A stretch of 64,000 bases of DNA from Candidatus Symbiothrix dinenymphae (GCA_001417715.1 BBRT01000280.1:20754-84753), one strand, 5' to 3'; positions 1 through 7,938 are shown, numbered from the stretch's first letter. The notes: generated from the letters alone by a model not told the origin. A program made the numbers and translations.

Positions 1-31
1 TCTCAAAATTTAACTTTATTTAACTAAAAAT

Positions 32-64
32 ATTTGGTAATATACCAAATTTGATATACATTTG
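32..64 (+). promoter_or_regulatory. Early prophage promoter with overlapping palindromic operator
   Basis: A Bacteroidetes -7 box (TATACATTTG, core TAnnTTTG at 57-64) lies about 95 bases before the first prophage gene. A perfect inverted repeat, ATTTGGTA at 32-39 and TACCAAAT at 43-50 around a 3-base ATA centre, covers the expected -33 region. This is where a repressor dimer would block sigma binding. The 65-158 leader has no other feature I can name. The same arrangement with a different palindrome recurs at 5048-5084, so this is inferred to be a regulated phage promoter. Confidence 0.6.
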
Positions 65-158
65 CACCGTCAAAGAACAACAAGTAGTTCTGCCGACCAT
101 AGCAGGCTTGAAGTTCAAGACAAAAAAAGTGAGACACACTTAAAACTGTCCGGTCAAA

Positions 159-854
159 ATGACTACAATTGAACAATTAGCAGAGAAACTTGGAAAGCAA
201 GTTTGGGTAAAAGGAGATTTTAAACGCATCTATCTGAATGATGCAGGTTGGAACACAAAAAAAATGTCCACTAAGACATTTATTTTCCAAAATGAAAAAG
301 GCGACTTCGTTGTAAGTTGCAAAGTTGATTGCCCTTCGCAAGGTGATAATTGGATTGCTTCGCAGGAAGAGGCGGTAAAGGAAAGGTTTTATTCCAAAAT
401 CGAAGAAGCATTGAAAGAATTGTCCACAGAAATTTCAACAGAAGAAGTTAAAAGCGATGTTGAGTTTATTGGCAATGAGGAATTGCTTACTGAGTATGTA
501 AATTGCCTTAAAGAATCTGAATCTAAAAATCCCGGAAATGGAAGAGTAGAAGCTGAAGGACAACCTTGCAGGACTATTTGGCTTCCTGTTAGGACAAGTA
601 ACAGAACAGTAACTACTGACCTCAATCATACAATCAACGGTTTTGATAAGCAAGGTTTATGGGGTGAAAATGGCAATTGTGGAACTCCCTATATCATTAT
701 AGATGCTCCGTTATCTGTTACAGATACTGACAGGCAGAAGATTGGCGAAGAAGTTAATCGTCGATTAGGTAATATCTATCCACAGTGGTATAATGCTATG
801 CGGGCTTCCGAAGCAAAAACTGTGAGAGAGGTTGTTTATGATTTATTTAAATAA
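159..854 (+). CDS. Hypothetical prophage protein, 231 aa
   Basis: A 231-residue soluble protein with no signal peptide or membrane segment and no family I recognise. The middle (about residues 75-125) is acidic and Glu/Lys-rich and probably helical. The C-terminal half holds a conserved-looking Gly/Asn-rich stretch (LWGENGNCGTPYII). It is the first gene behind the operator-controlled promoter at 32-64 and heads a tightly packed run into the helicase gene. The start is taken at the ATG following the 158-base leader. Base composition is AT-richer than that of the late structural genes. Function unknown; position suggests an early phage role. Confidence 0.7.
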   Translation: MTTIEQLAEKLGKQVWVKGDFKRIYLNDAGWNTKKMSTKTFIFQNEKGDFVVSCKVDCPSQGDNWIASQEEAVKERFYSKIEEALKELSTEISTEEVKSDVEFIGNEELLTEYVNCLKESESKNPGNGRVEAEGQPCRTIWLPVRTSNRTVTTDLNHTINGFDKQGLWGENGNCGTPYIIIDAPLSVTDTDRQKIGEEVNRRLGNIYPQWYNAMRASEAKTVREVVYDLFK

Positions 855-860
855 TTGATT

Positions 861-1145
861 ATGAATAACACAGTCCGCATAAAATTCGATAAGTTCTACT
901 CGGAAACGAGTAGGGCTTATCTTATAAGCATTTACAATCAGGAAGTTTGGCTACCAAAAAAGATGTGCCGGAGTTTCATCACTAACAAGAAACTCGGCGG
1001 CAATGTGGTGATACCTGAATGGCTGTACAAGGAAAAATTTGGCTGTGAGCCATCTGATGAAATGTACGAAACCATCGTGGAGCATCACACCCCCGAAAAA
1101 ATGCAACCCGTTGAAAACAACCTCATTAAAGAATTAGACAGATGA
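861..1145 (+). CDS. Hypothetical small prophage protein, 94 aa
   Basis: A 94-residue protein of unknown function. The ATG at 861 is preferred over the in-frame TTG at 855, because the TTG directly abuts the previous stop codon and the ATG is the stronger start. The protein is mixed alpha/beta in appearance, with no signal peptide and several Trp/Tyr residues (EVWLPKKMCRSF, VIPEWLYKEKFG). Its stop overlaps the helicase start as ATGA, so the two are translationally coupled. It may be a helicase partner, but this is only inferred from coupling. Confidence 0.65.
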   Translation: MNNTVRIKFDKFYSETSRAYLISIYNQEVWLPKKMCRSFITNKKLGGNVVIPEWLYKEKFGCEPSDEMYETIVEHHTPEKMQPVENNLIKELDR

Positions 1146-2365
1146 ACCTACTACCCAATCAATCAATCGCCCGCCGCCACCTATTGCCTCGCAAAGTCGG
1201 TGCCCTGTTCATGAAAATGGGCACAGGCAAAACCCGCGTAGCCATTGAGTTGGTCAATTCTGTAGCTGATTTGGACTTAGTGGTGTGGGTTGGTCCTTTG
1301 CGGACGATAGAGCCGATTGCTTCCGAGATTCCTACAATCAAAGAAGAAATCGCTAAATGGGGAGGGTTTTTGGCAAAGGAAGTGCTGTTTATAGGAGCCG
1401 AAACCATCGGACAGAGCGACCGGAAGTATCTGCAACTCTACAACCGATTGCGCACGGCTTGGAAGGCTTTCGTGGTGATTGACGAAAGCATCAAAATCAA
1501 AAACCTGACAGCAAAACGAACGCAACGCATGATCGAACTCTCTGAGATGACAGAATACAAGTTAATCCTGAATGGCACTCCGATGACACGCGACTTGCTT
1601 GACCTCTACCCGCAAATGAATTTCCTTTCGCCGAAAATTCTCAATATGTCGCTGCCCGAATTTAAGGACACGTTTTGCAAATATACACGCATCACAAAGC
1701 GTTTTAACGGCTACAAAGCCTTTCAAAAGGAATTTATCACCGGCTACGAAAACATTGACTACCTCTATTCGCTCATTGGGCACTATATCTACGAGTGTGA
1801 TTTAGACTTGCAAGTACGCCAACTCTATTCGGAAAAGCATTATACGATTGGCGATGACGAAAAGGCTGAATATTACCGATTGAAAGGCAAATACCTTGAT
1901 GATGAAAAGTTGATGATGCTGAACAACAACATTTTCCTTGAGATGACTATGAAAATGCAGCACGAATATTGTTGCACTGAAAGTAAGTTTGAGGCAGTTG
2001 CCGAATGGCTCAAAGAATATGACGAAAGCAAATCAATCATTTTTTGCAAGTACATCAACAGCGCGGACGAGTGTCGCCGGCGTTTTCCAAAAGCAACTGT
2101 TTTGAACTACAAAACAGGCTCTCTAAGCCTTAATTTGCAGCATCTGCCCTATACGGTCTATTTCGATAAAACGTTTGACTACGGTGATGTGGTGCAATCT
2201 TCGCACCGAAACTATCGCACAGGGCAGGAATATGATTGCCGGTATCTCGACCTAACCGGCGATGTAGGGCTTGAAACGCTTATCAAAAACAACAATGATA
2301 AAAAGATTTCCATGACGGAATATTTTAAGAAAATAAGTAAGGAACAATTAAAGGAAATATTATGA
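1142..2365 (+). CDS. SNF2-like superfamily 2 helicase/ATPase, phage type
   Basis: A 407-residue SF2 helicase core. Motif I is MKMGTGKT near residues 25-32, and motif II is a DES variant (FVVIDESIKIKN) near residue 118. Motif III-like NGTPMTRD follows near residue 144. The C-terminal RecA-like lobe has SIIFCKY and the motif VI-like stretch SHRNYRTGQ, typical of the SNF2/DEAD-like helicases carried by phages. Such proteins translocate on duplex DNA using ATP and serve replication or genome remodelling. The protein is compact, with no accessory domains. It is coupled by ATGA overlaps to the genes on both sides, so it is made together with the Cys-cluster, IbrA-like and IbrB-like proteins. Confidence 0.85.
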   Translation: MNLLPNQSIARRHLLPRKVGALFMKMGTGKTRVAIELVNSVADLDLVVWVGPLRTIEPIASEIPTIKEEIAKWGGFLAKEVLFIGAETIGQSDRKYLQLYNRLRTAWKAFVVIDESIKIKNLTAKRTQRMIELSEMTEYKLILNGTPMTRDLLDLYPQMNFLSPKILNMSLPEFKDTFCKYTRITKRFNGYKAFQKEFITGYENIDYLYSLIGHYIYECDLDLQVRQLYSEKHYTIGDDEKAEYYRLKGKYLDDEKLMMLNNNIFLEMTMKMQHEYCCTESKFEAVAEWLKEYDESKSIIFCKYINSADECRRRFPKATVLNYKTGSLSLNLQHLPYTVYFDKTFDYGDVVQSSHRNYRTGQEYDCRYLDLTGDVGLETLIKNNNDKKISMTEYFKKISKEQLKEIL

Positions 2366-2763
2366 TAAAAAAGCCTAAGATAGGAGAGCCGTGCAACGGC
2401 TGTGGTGTCTGCTGCCTCATTCAGGTGTGCCGGAATGGGAGCTATGTTTTGAAGCTCGTACAGAATTTGGGTGAGTATGTTCCGGGACCATGTCCGGCTA
2501 TCATCCGCGCTCCGGATGGGAAAATTACCTGCGGGATAGTCGCCTATCCGAACCGGTATCTGAAAAAATCACAGTATCCGCCGCATATTCTGAGCAAATA
2601 TTTTGCGCATCTCATTGGCTCCGGCACTGGTTGTGACGAACTCCTGTCCGACGACACGCCGGAAGAAGAAGCCAAATTAGATGCCACTATTGCGCAGAGG
2701 ATCAGCGATAGCGAGTGGCTTGAAAAGTCAAAAAAAGCAATGAGAATTATTCATGGCGTATGA
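2362..2763 (+). CDS. YkgJ-like cysteine-cluster protein
   Basis: A 133-residue protein with an N-terminal CNGCGVCC cluster (Cys 11, 14, 17, 18), Cys23, and further Cys at 44 and 57. This is the pattern of the YkgJ-type zinc/iron-chelating cysteine cluster family. The rest is hydrophilic and soluble. The biochemical role of the family is not settled; metal binding is the safe statement. It sits between the helicase and the PP-loop gene with ATGA overlaps at both ends, so it may supply or hold a metal cluster for the neighbouring PP-loop enzyme. That link is inference. Confidence 0.75.
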   Translation: MIKKPKIGEPCNGCGVCCLIQVCRNGSYVLKLVQNLGEYVPGPCPAIIRAPDGKITCGIVAYPNRYLKKSQYPPHILSKYFAHLIGSGTGCDELLSDDTPEEEAKLDATIAQRISDSEWLEKSKKAMRIIHGV

Positions 2764-3971
2764 AACAATACAACAGAAATAAAAACGTATATGAAGCCGC
2801 CATTGAGCGATACGAGTTCATTTTCAATGAATTTGATCGCGTATGTATTTCGTTCTCGAATGGGAAGGATAGTGGCGTATTGCTTAACCTTGCCATTGAT
2901 GTAGCCAGACGTTTGAATAAACTTCCGGTACATGTATTATACATCGACATGGAGGCGCAATATAAGCACGCCATCGACTTCACGGAGCGAACTTTCAATC
3001 GACCTGAAGTAAAAGCCTATTGGGTCTGTCTTCCAATCCATTTGCGGAATGCAGTTTCACAATTTCAACCCCATTGGCTTTGCTGGGATCCGGATAAAAA
3101 AGATGCCTGGGTACGCGAAATTCCGGAGCACAAGTCTGTTATTTCGGATGAAGCGTTTTTCCCATTTTTCCGGCGTGGAATGGAATTTGAAGAATTTGTA
3201 CCGGAATTTGCCAAATGGTTTGCCTTCGGCAATAAAACATGTTCGGTAGTTGGAATCAGAAGCGACGAAAGCCTAAATAGGTTTCGGACGATAGCAAGTG
3301 AAAGCAAAATTACCTATTGCGATAAGCAATGGACTACAAAGCTATTTAGAGAGGATGAAACAAGCCAAATATACAATGCCTATCCGATTTATGATTGGCG
3401 TGTAGAAGATATTTGGACAGCCAATGCAAAATTTAATTGGGATTATAATAAAATATACGATTTGATGTATTTGGCAGGAGTTTCATTGCCGAAACAAAGG
3501 CTTTGCCAACCTTATGGCGATGACCAGCGGCAAGGATTATATCTTTTCAAGGCATTGGAACCGGAGACGTGGGCAAAAATTGTAAACAGGGTGGAAGGTG
3601 CTAACTTCGGAAACCGCTACACGGAAACCGATAAAACTACCCTTGGCAATTACAAAGTAAATCTTCCTCCCGGACACACGTATGAAAGTTACGCTCATTT
3701 TCTACTCGAAACCATGCCGCCATATTTGGCGGAACATTACAGAGAAAAAATAAATAAGTTCCTGAATTGGTGGAAAAATGAGGGCATAAAAGTAATACCG
3801 GACAAAGACGATCCAAAATTGGAGGCACTTAAAAAGGTACCCAGCTGGAGACGAATTTGCAAAGTGCTTTTAAAAAATGACTACTGGTGCAAAGGTTTAT
3901 CCTTTACGCAAACAAAGCGAGATATGGAAAAACAAGTAGAAATTATAACAAAATACAGCGAAATATTATGA
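2760..3971 (+). CDS. IbrA-like PAPS-reductase-superfamily PP-loop protein (DUF3440 type)
   Basis: A 403-residue adenine-nucleotide alpha-hydrolase-like protein. The PP-loop SNGKDS is at residues 33-38, directly after the first beta strand (VCISF). The full length, the central VVGIRSDESLNR and KTCS segments and the YPIYDWRVEDIW stretch fit the IbrA/DUF3440 group rather than sulfate-assimilation CysH. PP-loop enzymes activate a substrate by adenylation, often for sulfur transfer. IbrA homologues are classic prophage genes, usually paired with an IbrB-type ParB protein, exactly as here. The pair was named for effects on expression of immunoglobulin-binding proteins in E. coli, but its chemistry is unknown. 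Confidence 0.85.
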   Translation: MKQYNRNKNVYEAAIERYEFIFNEFDRVCISFSNGKDSGVLLNLAIDVARRLNKLPVHVLYIDMEAQYKHAIDFTERTFNRPEVKAYWVCLPIHLRNAVSQFQPHWLCWDPDKKDAWVREIPEHKSVISDEAFFPFFRRGMEFEEFVPEFAKWFAFGNKTCSVVGIRSDESLNRFRTIASESKITYCDKQWTTKLFREDETSQIYNAYPIYDWRVEDIWTANAKFNWDYNKIYDLMYLAGVSLPKQRLCQPYGDDQRQGLYLFKALEPETWAKIVNRVEGANFGNRYTETDKTTLGNYKVNLPPGHTYESYAHFLLETMPPYLAEHYREKINKFLNWWKNEGIKVIPDKDDPKLEALKKVPSWRRICKVLLKNDYWCKGLSFTQTKRDMEKQVEIITKYSEIL

Positions 3972-4573
3972 TTGAAAATTTATTGAAACAAGATTTAAAT
4001 TTTGAGGAGAAGGTTGCAATTTACAACCAAATCAGTCAAGAGTTATATGAATGGATGGGCGTGAAGCATCCCTCCCTAAACATTCAATTAGTGAAAGTAG
4101 ATGAAGTGGAAGGAAACGACTACAACCCCAATAAAGTAGCCCCGCCTGAAATGCGCCTCTTAACGTTATCAATTCAAAAAGACGGCATAACGATGCCTGT
4201 TGTAGTGTGCGATCAAGACAAAAAGGAGTTTCCCTACGTAGTAGTAGATGGTTTCCATCGCCGGTCAGTAGTCAAACAAAACAAGCAGATAAACGAAAGT
4301 TTACACGGTTATTTACCGGTATCGAAACTAAACAAGTCAATCGAAGACCGCATTACTTCCACGGTCAGGCACAACATGGCGCGCGGAACGCATCAGGTAG
4401 AACTATCAGCAAAGCTTGTAGCAATGCTTAAAAAACACAATTGGACAAATGAACGCATTGGTATAGAATTAGGCATGGATGCCGACGAGGTATTACGTTT
4501 GAAACAAATAACAGGATTGGCAGAATTATTTAAAGACAAAGAATTTTCAAACTCATGGGAAATAGAGAAATAA
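3968..4573 (+). CDS. IbrB-like ParB/sulfiredoxin-fold protein
   Basis: A 201-residue protein with a ParB N-terminal (ParB/Srx) domain. Box I is NDYNPNKVAPPEM (residues 50-62) and the hallmark is DGFHRRSV (94-101), where plasmid ParB would have GERR-type residues. The C-terminal third looks like a helix-turn-helix (NERIGIELGMDADEVLRLKQ). ATG 3968 is chosen because it forms an ATGA overlap with the PP-loop gene; a longer reading from 3887 would run deep into that gene. The ParB/Srx fold binds nucleotides (CTP or ATP). As the IbrB partner of an IbrA-like protein it is probably a nucleotide-dependent DNA binder or switch. Confidence 0.82.
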   Translation: MIENLLKQDLNFEEKVAIYNQISQELYEWMGVKHPSLNIQLVKVDEVEGNDYNPNKVAPPEMRLLTLSIQKDGITMPVVVCDQDKKEFPYVVVDGFHRRSVVKQNKQINESLHGYLPVSKLNKSIEDRITSTVRHNMARGTHQVELSAKLVAMLKKHNWTNERIGIELGMDADEVLRLKQITGLAELFKDKEFSNSWEIEK

Positions 4574-4776
4574 GCAAATTCACAATCTACAAAAAAGACG
4601 GCAAACAATACATTGAAAGGCTTGTTTACCCCCGTTTCGTTGGGGAAATTACAATGGGGCTGCTGTCTGACGTTGAGAATATACAGCTGATTGATAATTG
4701 CACCGATTTGGCAGAACTCGCAAGAGCAATGCATGCGGCGGCAGAATATATGGTGAAAGGGCATCAAATAAAATGA
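4555..4776 (+). CDS. Hypothetical small prophage protein, 73 aa
   Basis: A 73-residue protein that overlaps the end of the IbrB-like gene by 19 bases and the start of the XRE gene by an ATGA. It has no signal peptide or recognisable domain. The first half is basic (KFTIYKKDGKQYIERLVYPR) and the second half is a helix with a short Ala/Glu pattern. The tight coupling on both sides supports a real gene. Function unknown. Confidence 0.6.
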   Translation: MGNREISKFTIYKKDGKQYIERLVYPRFVGEITMGLLSDVENIQLIDNCTDLAELARAMHAAAEYMVKGHQIK

Positions 4777-5003
4777 ACGAAAGAGAACGAATAGGCAAGC
4801 GCATCCGCGAATTAAGGATGCAAAAAGGATTATCGCAGTTGCAACTGGCAGAACTGGTAGGGCTAAGGCAGCCACACATTGCCCGGATAGAACTCGGAAC
4901 ATACGCCACAGGTATTGATATTCTATCCAAAGTGGCTAATGCTTTGGACTGCGATTTAGAAGTTATCGAAAGAAATAAAAAAAAATATTTCGTTGATAAT
5001 TAA
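4773..5003 (+). CDS. XRE-family helix-turn-helix regulator
   Basis: A 76-residue single-domain Cro/CI-type DNA-binding protein. The HTH core is RIRELRMQKGLSQLQLAELVG followed by the recognition helix LRQPHIARIELG. The last segment, DILSKVANALDCDLEVI, is the usual XRE tail helix. The start is ATG 4773, in ATGA overlap with the gene before it. It has no peptidase or ligand domain, so it probably acts as a simple dimer. The palindromic operator at 5048-5072, just after its stop codon, is a natural target, and the one at 32-50 is another candidate. Which protein binds which site is inferred. Confidence 0.88.
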   Translation: MNERERIGKRIRELRMQKGLSQLQLAELVGLRQPHIARIELGTYATGIDILSKVANALDCDLEVIERNKKKYFVDN

Positions 5004-5047
5004 GCACTTATGAAAAATATGTTGTAAAACACAAAAAATAATCATTA

Positions 5048-5084
5048 AAAAGTTTGCAATATGCAAACTTTTATATTACCTTTG
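5048..5084 (+). promoter_or_regulatory. Second prophage promoter with palindromic operator
   Basis: A perfect 11-base inverted repeat, AAAAGTTTGCA at 5048-5058 and its complement at 5062-5072, has a 3-base ATA centre and overlaps the expected -33 region. The -7 box TACCTTTG is at 5077-5084. Transcription would begin near 5091 and read the gene starting at 5135. The distance from palindrome centre to -7 box (17 bases) is nearly that of the 32-64 site (16 bases), implying the same mode of repression. Confidence 0.65.
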
Positions 5085-5134
5085 CGGCGTATTTAGAACT
5101 GCCGGGTCAGCAGGATAAAAACGACACAAGGTCT

Positions 5135-5470
5135 ATGACAAATTTATTTGAAGCGATTAAAACAATCGCGAGCGAAAATCCAGACGGATTCACTGTTAAA
5201 ATTCCGGAATTGGAGTTTGTAACAAGTGGTTACATTGCTGCTTACATTGAAACGCAAAACTGTTTTGGAGATGAAGGATTGCGGAAAGTAATCGAACATG
5301 CTGAGCATCACGACAAAATCGTGGGAGGATGGCTGAACGAACAAAACAAACAATTCTACTTCGACAGCAGTCAAGTTTTTCAAACCAAAGACGAAGCAAT
5401 CGAATTTGGGAAACAGCAAAAGCAACTTGCTATTTTTGACATGAATACATTTTCGGAAATTCGGTTGTAG
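5135..5470 (+). CDS. Hypothetical prophage protein, 111 aa
   Basis: A 111-residue soluble protein of unknown function. The ATG at 5135 is chosen because the -7 box at 5077-5084 places the transcript start near 5091, which excludes an in-frame upstream start at 5054 lying within the operator. The sequence (YIAAYIETQNCFGDEGLRKVIEHA, GGWLNEQNKQFYFDSSQVF) suggests an alpha/beta fold. It resembles small hypothetical genes common in Bacteroidetes mobile DNA, but I cannot name it. It is the first gene of its own transcript. Confidence 0.65.
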   Translation: MTNLFEAIKTIASENPDGFTVKIPELEFVTSGYIAAYIETQNCFGDEGLRKVIEHAEHHDKIVGGWLNEQNKQFYFDSSQVFQTKDEAIEFGKQQKQLAIFDMNTFSEIRL

Positions 5471-5533
5471 GTCGCGGGGGAGGGTTAATCCCCTCCCTTT
5501 TATAAATGATAACAAGCATAAAATTAAATAGTT

Positions 5534-6043
5534 ATGAAAGGTATAGATTTGATTTCAACGCTCACTAAGGAGCAAAGAGAATTGTTAGAAACGTCTGAAT
5601 TTAATTACAGGCGGTTCGCGCGCATTTACTTCAAAATTCTTTCTTCCTCAGAAAATGAATTGGTAGTAAAAGTTTGGCAACAGGAAAATCCGGCAGGAAA
5701 GTATTTGTCCGGGAAAGAACTTGTAGAACGTGCTAAAGGTGTGTTTGACGTGATTATTCCGGCAAATGTAAAGTTGTATGTGCGTCCGGTTCCGTTCGCC
5801 AAAATTGAATTGGAAGATTTTTCTAAAGAAAAAGCCGTCAAAAAAATGGAACAGTTAGGGCTTCAGCCCAAAGACCTTGTTAAGATGCTTGACATAGATA
5901 AGTCGTCTATCAGTTCGATGCTGAGTGGGGAACGAAATTTGTCGAAGCCGGGACGTGCCATGCTCTACTATTTTTTCAAATACATGGAAGAGCATCCCCA
6001 AAAGGAAACGGTTCACAGTGTAAGTCAGGCGCAACTCGTTTGA
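5534..6043 (+). CDS. Phage regulator with C-terminal helix-turn-helix
   Basis: A 169-residue protein. Residues 1-105 form an alpha/beta region of unknown type (VIIPANVKLYVRPVPF). Residues about 110-150 form a helix-turn-helix resembling the XRE/HigA type (LGLQPKDLVKMLDIDKSSISSMLSGERN). This layout suits a second phage regulator whose N-terminus senses or dimerises. It follows the 111-aa gene by 63 bases and is probably on the transcript from the 5048-5084 promoter. Confidence 0.7.
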   Translation: MKGIDLISTLTKEQRELLETSEFNYRRFARIYFKILSSSENELVVKVWQQENPAGKYLSGKELVERAKGVFDVIIPANVKLYVRPVPFAKIELEDFSKEKAVKKMEQLGLQPKDLVKMLDIDKSSISSMLSGERNLSKPGRAMLYYFFKYMEEHPQKETVHSVSQAQLV

Positions 6044-6085
6044 TTTTTCACTAACTTTGCAGCCTAATTCAAAAATTAAAAAGTC

Positions 6086-6418
6086 ATGAAAAAGTTAGTA
6101 TTATTGTTTGCAACAGCATTATTCCTTGTTTCCTGCAGCAATTCTCCCAAGTCGGCACCATCCGACAACGGTCATAAGACCATCGAAGGTGTTGAATGTT
6201 ATCTGTTTAGAAGCACGGATATATACACGCAGGTGGTCACATTACAGAAACTTGACAAAAATAGCCTTGCTTCAATTGTTGATTCTTTTGATATACAAAC
6301 AAATACGATACATTTTTCTTTGAAAGAAGAAGCGTTGAATAGAACCTATTATGCTTCTATAATAGGCAATGAGTTATATCTGTACGAAGAAAACATTATT
6401 GAAAGTATAAATCGTTAG
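6086..6418 (+). CDS. Small prophage-encoded lipoprotein
   Basis: A 110-residue predicted lipoprotein. It has a signal peptide MKKLVLLFATALFLVS and a lipobox ending at Cys17 with Ser-Asn following. The mature part is about 90 residues, hydrophilic and without a domain I recognise. It lies in the regulatory segment of the prophage, not with the virion genes. A lipoprotein expressed from a prophage often acts in superinfection exclusion or lysogenic conversion; that is inference from position and topology only. Confidence 0.7.
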   Translation: MKKLVLLFATALFLVSCSNSPKSAPSDNGHKTIEGVECYLFRSTDIYTQVVTLQKLDKNSLASIVDSFDIQTNTIHFSLKEEALNRTYYASIIGNELYLYEENIIESINR

Positions 6419-6436
6419 TTTTTCCAAAATTCTTCC

Positions 6437-6564
6437 TACCTTTGCATCGCAAAAAACAATCTATGTGCAACTGCCTAATCGGCGGTTGTACTATTCCTCA
6501 TTTTTGTGCTTGCACATAGATTGTTTTTGCGAACGGGAAATGTACAGCCGTTTTTGTTGTACAT
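6437..6564 (+). ncRNA. Promoter followed at once by a long hairpin leader or small RNA
   Basis: A -7 box TACCTTTG lies at 6437-6444, putting the transcript start near 6451. An inverted repeat begins there: 6448-6470 pairs with 6510-6531 (about 22 pairs, one bulged A), enclosing a 39-base loop that includes CTGCC and GGCGG. A second hairpin follows (ATGTACA at 6540-6546, TGTACAT at 6558-6564). The next gene begins at 6585. The stem would form the 5' end of the mRNA, so this is either a regulatory or stabilising leader or a short RNA. There is no open reading frame of note inside. Confidence 0.5.
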
Positions 6565-6584
6565 AAGTCAAAAACAATTCTAAA

Positions 6585-6839
6585 ATGAACGACTTCAACA
6601 ACAACTGGAAAATCCTAATCTTGCAACGCTACGCCGGCGAGTTCCCGCCAGCAGGCGAAGCACCCAACCCCATCCGGAAAAGCAGCGAAGACATCGCACT
6701 CGACTTGAGCGAAATGGGCGACATCTCTGCCAATGAGATTTCTGCCTTTTTGGCTGTATCCGGCTACGAGATAGCCTTTGATGACAGCAAACCCGTTTGG
6801 TTGCTCAAACGAACTGCCGGAAACGAACTGCCGGAATAA
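6585..6839 (+). CDS. Hypothetical prophage protein, 84 aa
   Basis: An 84-residue soluble, acidic protein. The core (SSEDIALDLSEMGDISANEISAFL) looks helical, and VSGYEIAFDDSKPVWLLKR looks like strand then helix. It is preceded by the hairpin leader at 6448-6564 and followed within a few bases by a factor-independent terminator at 6847-6879, so it forms a one-gene transcript at the border between regulatory and structural modules. Its location suggests a switch or accessory protein; function unknown. Confidence 0.65.
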   Translation: MNDFNNNWKILILQRYAGEFPPAGEAPNPIRKSSEDIALDLSEMGDISANEISAFLAVSGYEIAFDDSKPVWLLKRTAGNELPE

Positions 6840-6846
6840 CGACACG

Positions 6847-6879
6847 CCGCCTGCTCAACCCGCAGGCGGTTGTCTTTTT
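6847..6879 (+). terminator. Factor-independent terminator before the late module
   Basis: CCGCCTGC at 6847-6854 pairs perfectly with GCAGGCGG at 6862-6869 around a 7-base loop, followed by TTGTCTTTTT. It closes the 84-aa gene unit and separates it from the late promoter at 6899-6906. Confidence 0.85.
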
Positions 6880-6898
6880 GCGCCTACCCCCGCCTCAC

Positions 6899-6906
6899 TA
6901 TCTTTG
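6899..6906 (+). promoter_or_regulatory. Probable late promoter of the structural module
   Basis: The -7 box TATCTTTG is at 6899-6906, followed by GCAC. The first structural-module gene starts at 6927, about 15 bases after the expected transcript start. No palindromic operator is visible here, unlike the two early promoters. Confidence 0.65.
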
Positions 6907-6926
6907 CACAAAAAAAAACAGCAAAG

Positions 6927-7937
6927 ATGACTATCTCACAGCAGCCGCATTTATTCAACCCCAATTTATTGGCAGACCTGAAGGATATAGTTATTCGGGC
7001 TACCGACAATGTGGTTGTTACTTTTCAAACCGGAGGAAAAATATTTTTGACGGAGACATACGCGCCGGACAACGATGGTGTCATAAATATCCGCGAAATG
7101 TCTAAGTTGCTGTCAGACTACATTCCGTATTACGACCCTACGACATTCACCATATCAATGAAAGAAGGTAATTCGGCACCTGTTACGAGCACCTTCCTTG
7201 TTTTATATTCTACAAGAAAGGTGAATACATTTAACAATATTTGGTTGAAAAATCACTTTTTAACAGCCACTCAACGTGAAAGAATCATTTGTCCAAACCA
7301 ACTACTACAACTATGCTTTTACGCAGACGAACCAACGAGCAGAAAAATCACAATAGTTGCAAAAGACGGTAGTCGCACTGAGTATCCTTCTCAAGAAAAT
7401 GACATTGGATTATCATGGATGTATGTTGATACAGCATCTGAAACAACCGCTTATATAATCGCTACAGCCGGTTCACGCTCAATTGTTTTCTACGTTGCGC
7501 CGCCATCGCCGCCAAACACGCCACAATTTTGGTTTAGAAACAGTTTTGGACAGGAGGAATCATTTATCCCTTTTGCAACCACCAACACCGAAAACAAGTA
7601 TGAAAACAACTTTGGCACCTTTAACGGCGACTACAAAAAATACAATTCCAACTTCACAAAGGAGCACACCACTCACACCGGAGTTCTCACCGAAGACATG
7701 GCGGATTGGCTCGAAGACCTTTTTGTGAGCAAAGAAGTCTATCTGCTGTCACCGTACGGCAGTATACAACATGAAATAACCATCACGGACGTGACGGTAA
7801 AAAAAAGCACTGCCCCCGACTTCCTGCCCTCTTACGAGTTTAAGTGGCGACTGTCCGAAAAAAATCATCTGCTCTACACGGACAGAAGCAAGACACATTT
7901 ATTCACACGCCCACCATTTGACACTTCATTCAACTAA
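6927..7937 (+). CDS. Uncharacterised prophage structural-module protein, 336 aa
   Basis: A 336-residue protein, first in the late transcript. The ATG at 6927 fits the promoter at 6899-6906; an upstream in-frame TTG at 6870 lies inside the terminator and is rejected. There is no signal peptide. The N-terminal half alternates strands and turns (VVVTFQTGGKIFLTET), and the C-terminal third (TEDMADWLEDLFVSKEVYLL, then ITITDVTVKK) looks like a beta-rich virion or tail-associated domain. I do not recognise the family. Because no capsid gene is evident in the window, this is one of few candidates by position, but its sequence gives no positive sign of being one. Confidence 0.7.
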   Translation: MTISQQPHLFNPNLLADLKDIVIRATDNVVVTFQTGGKIFLTETYAPDNDGVINIREMSKLLSDYIPYYDPTTFTISMKEGNSAPVTSTFLVLYSTRKVNTFNNIWLKNHFLTATQRERIICPNQLLQLCFYADEPTSRKITIVAKDGSRTEYPSQENDIGLSWMYVDTASETTAYIIATAGSRSIVFYVAPPSPPNTPQFWFRNSFGQEESFIPFATTNTENKYENNFGTFNGDYKKYNSNFTKEHTTHTGVLTEDMADWLEDLFVSKEVYLLSPYGSIQHEITITDVTVKKSTAPDFLPSYEFKWRLSEKNHLLYTDRSKTHLFTRPPFDTSFN

Positions 7938-7938
7938 T

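Noticed and set aside
1..158. Left attachment site of the prophage at the window start
   Set aside because: No copy of the tmRNA 3' end is found here; the sequence is a promoter and operator, so the left end is outside the window.
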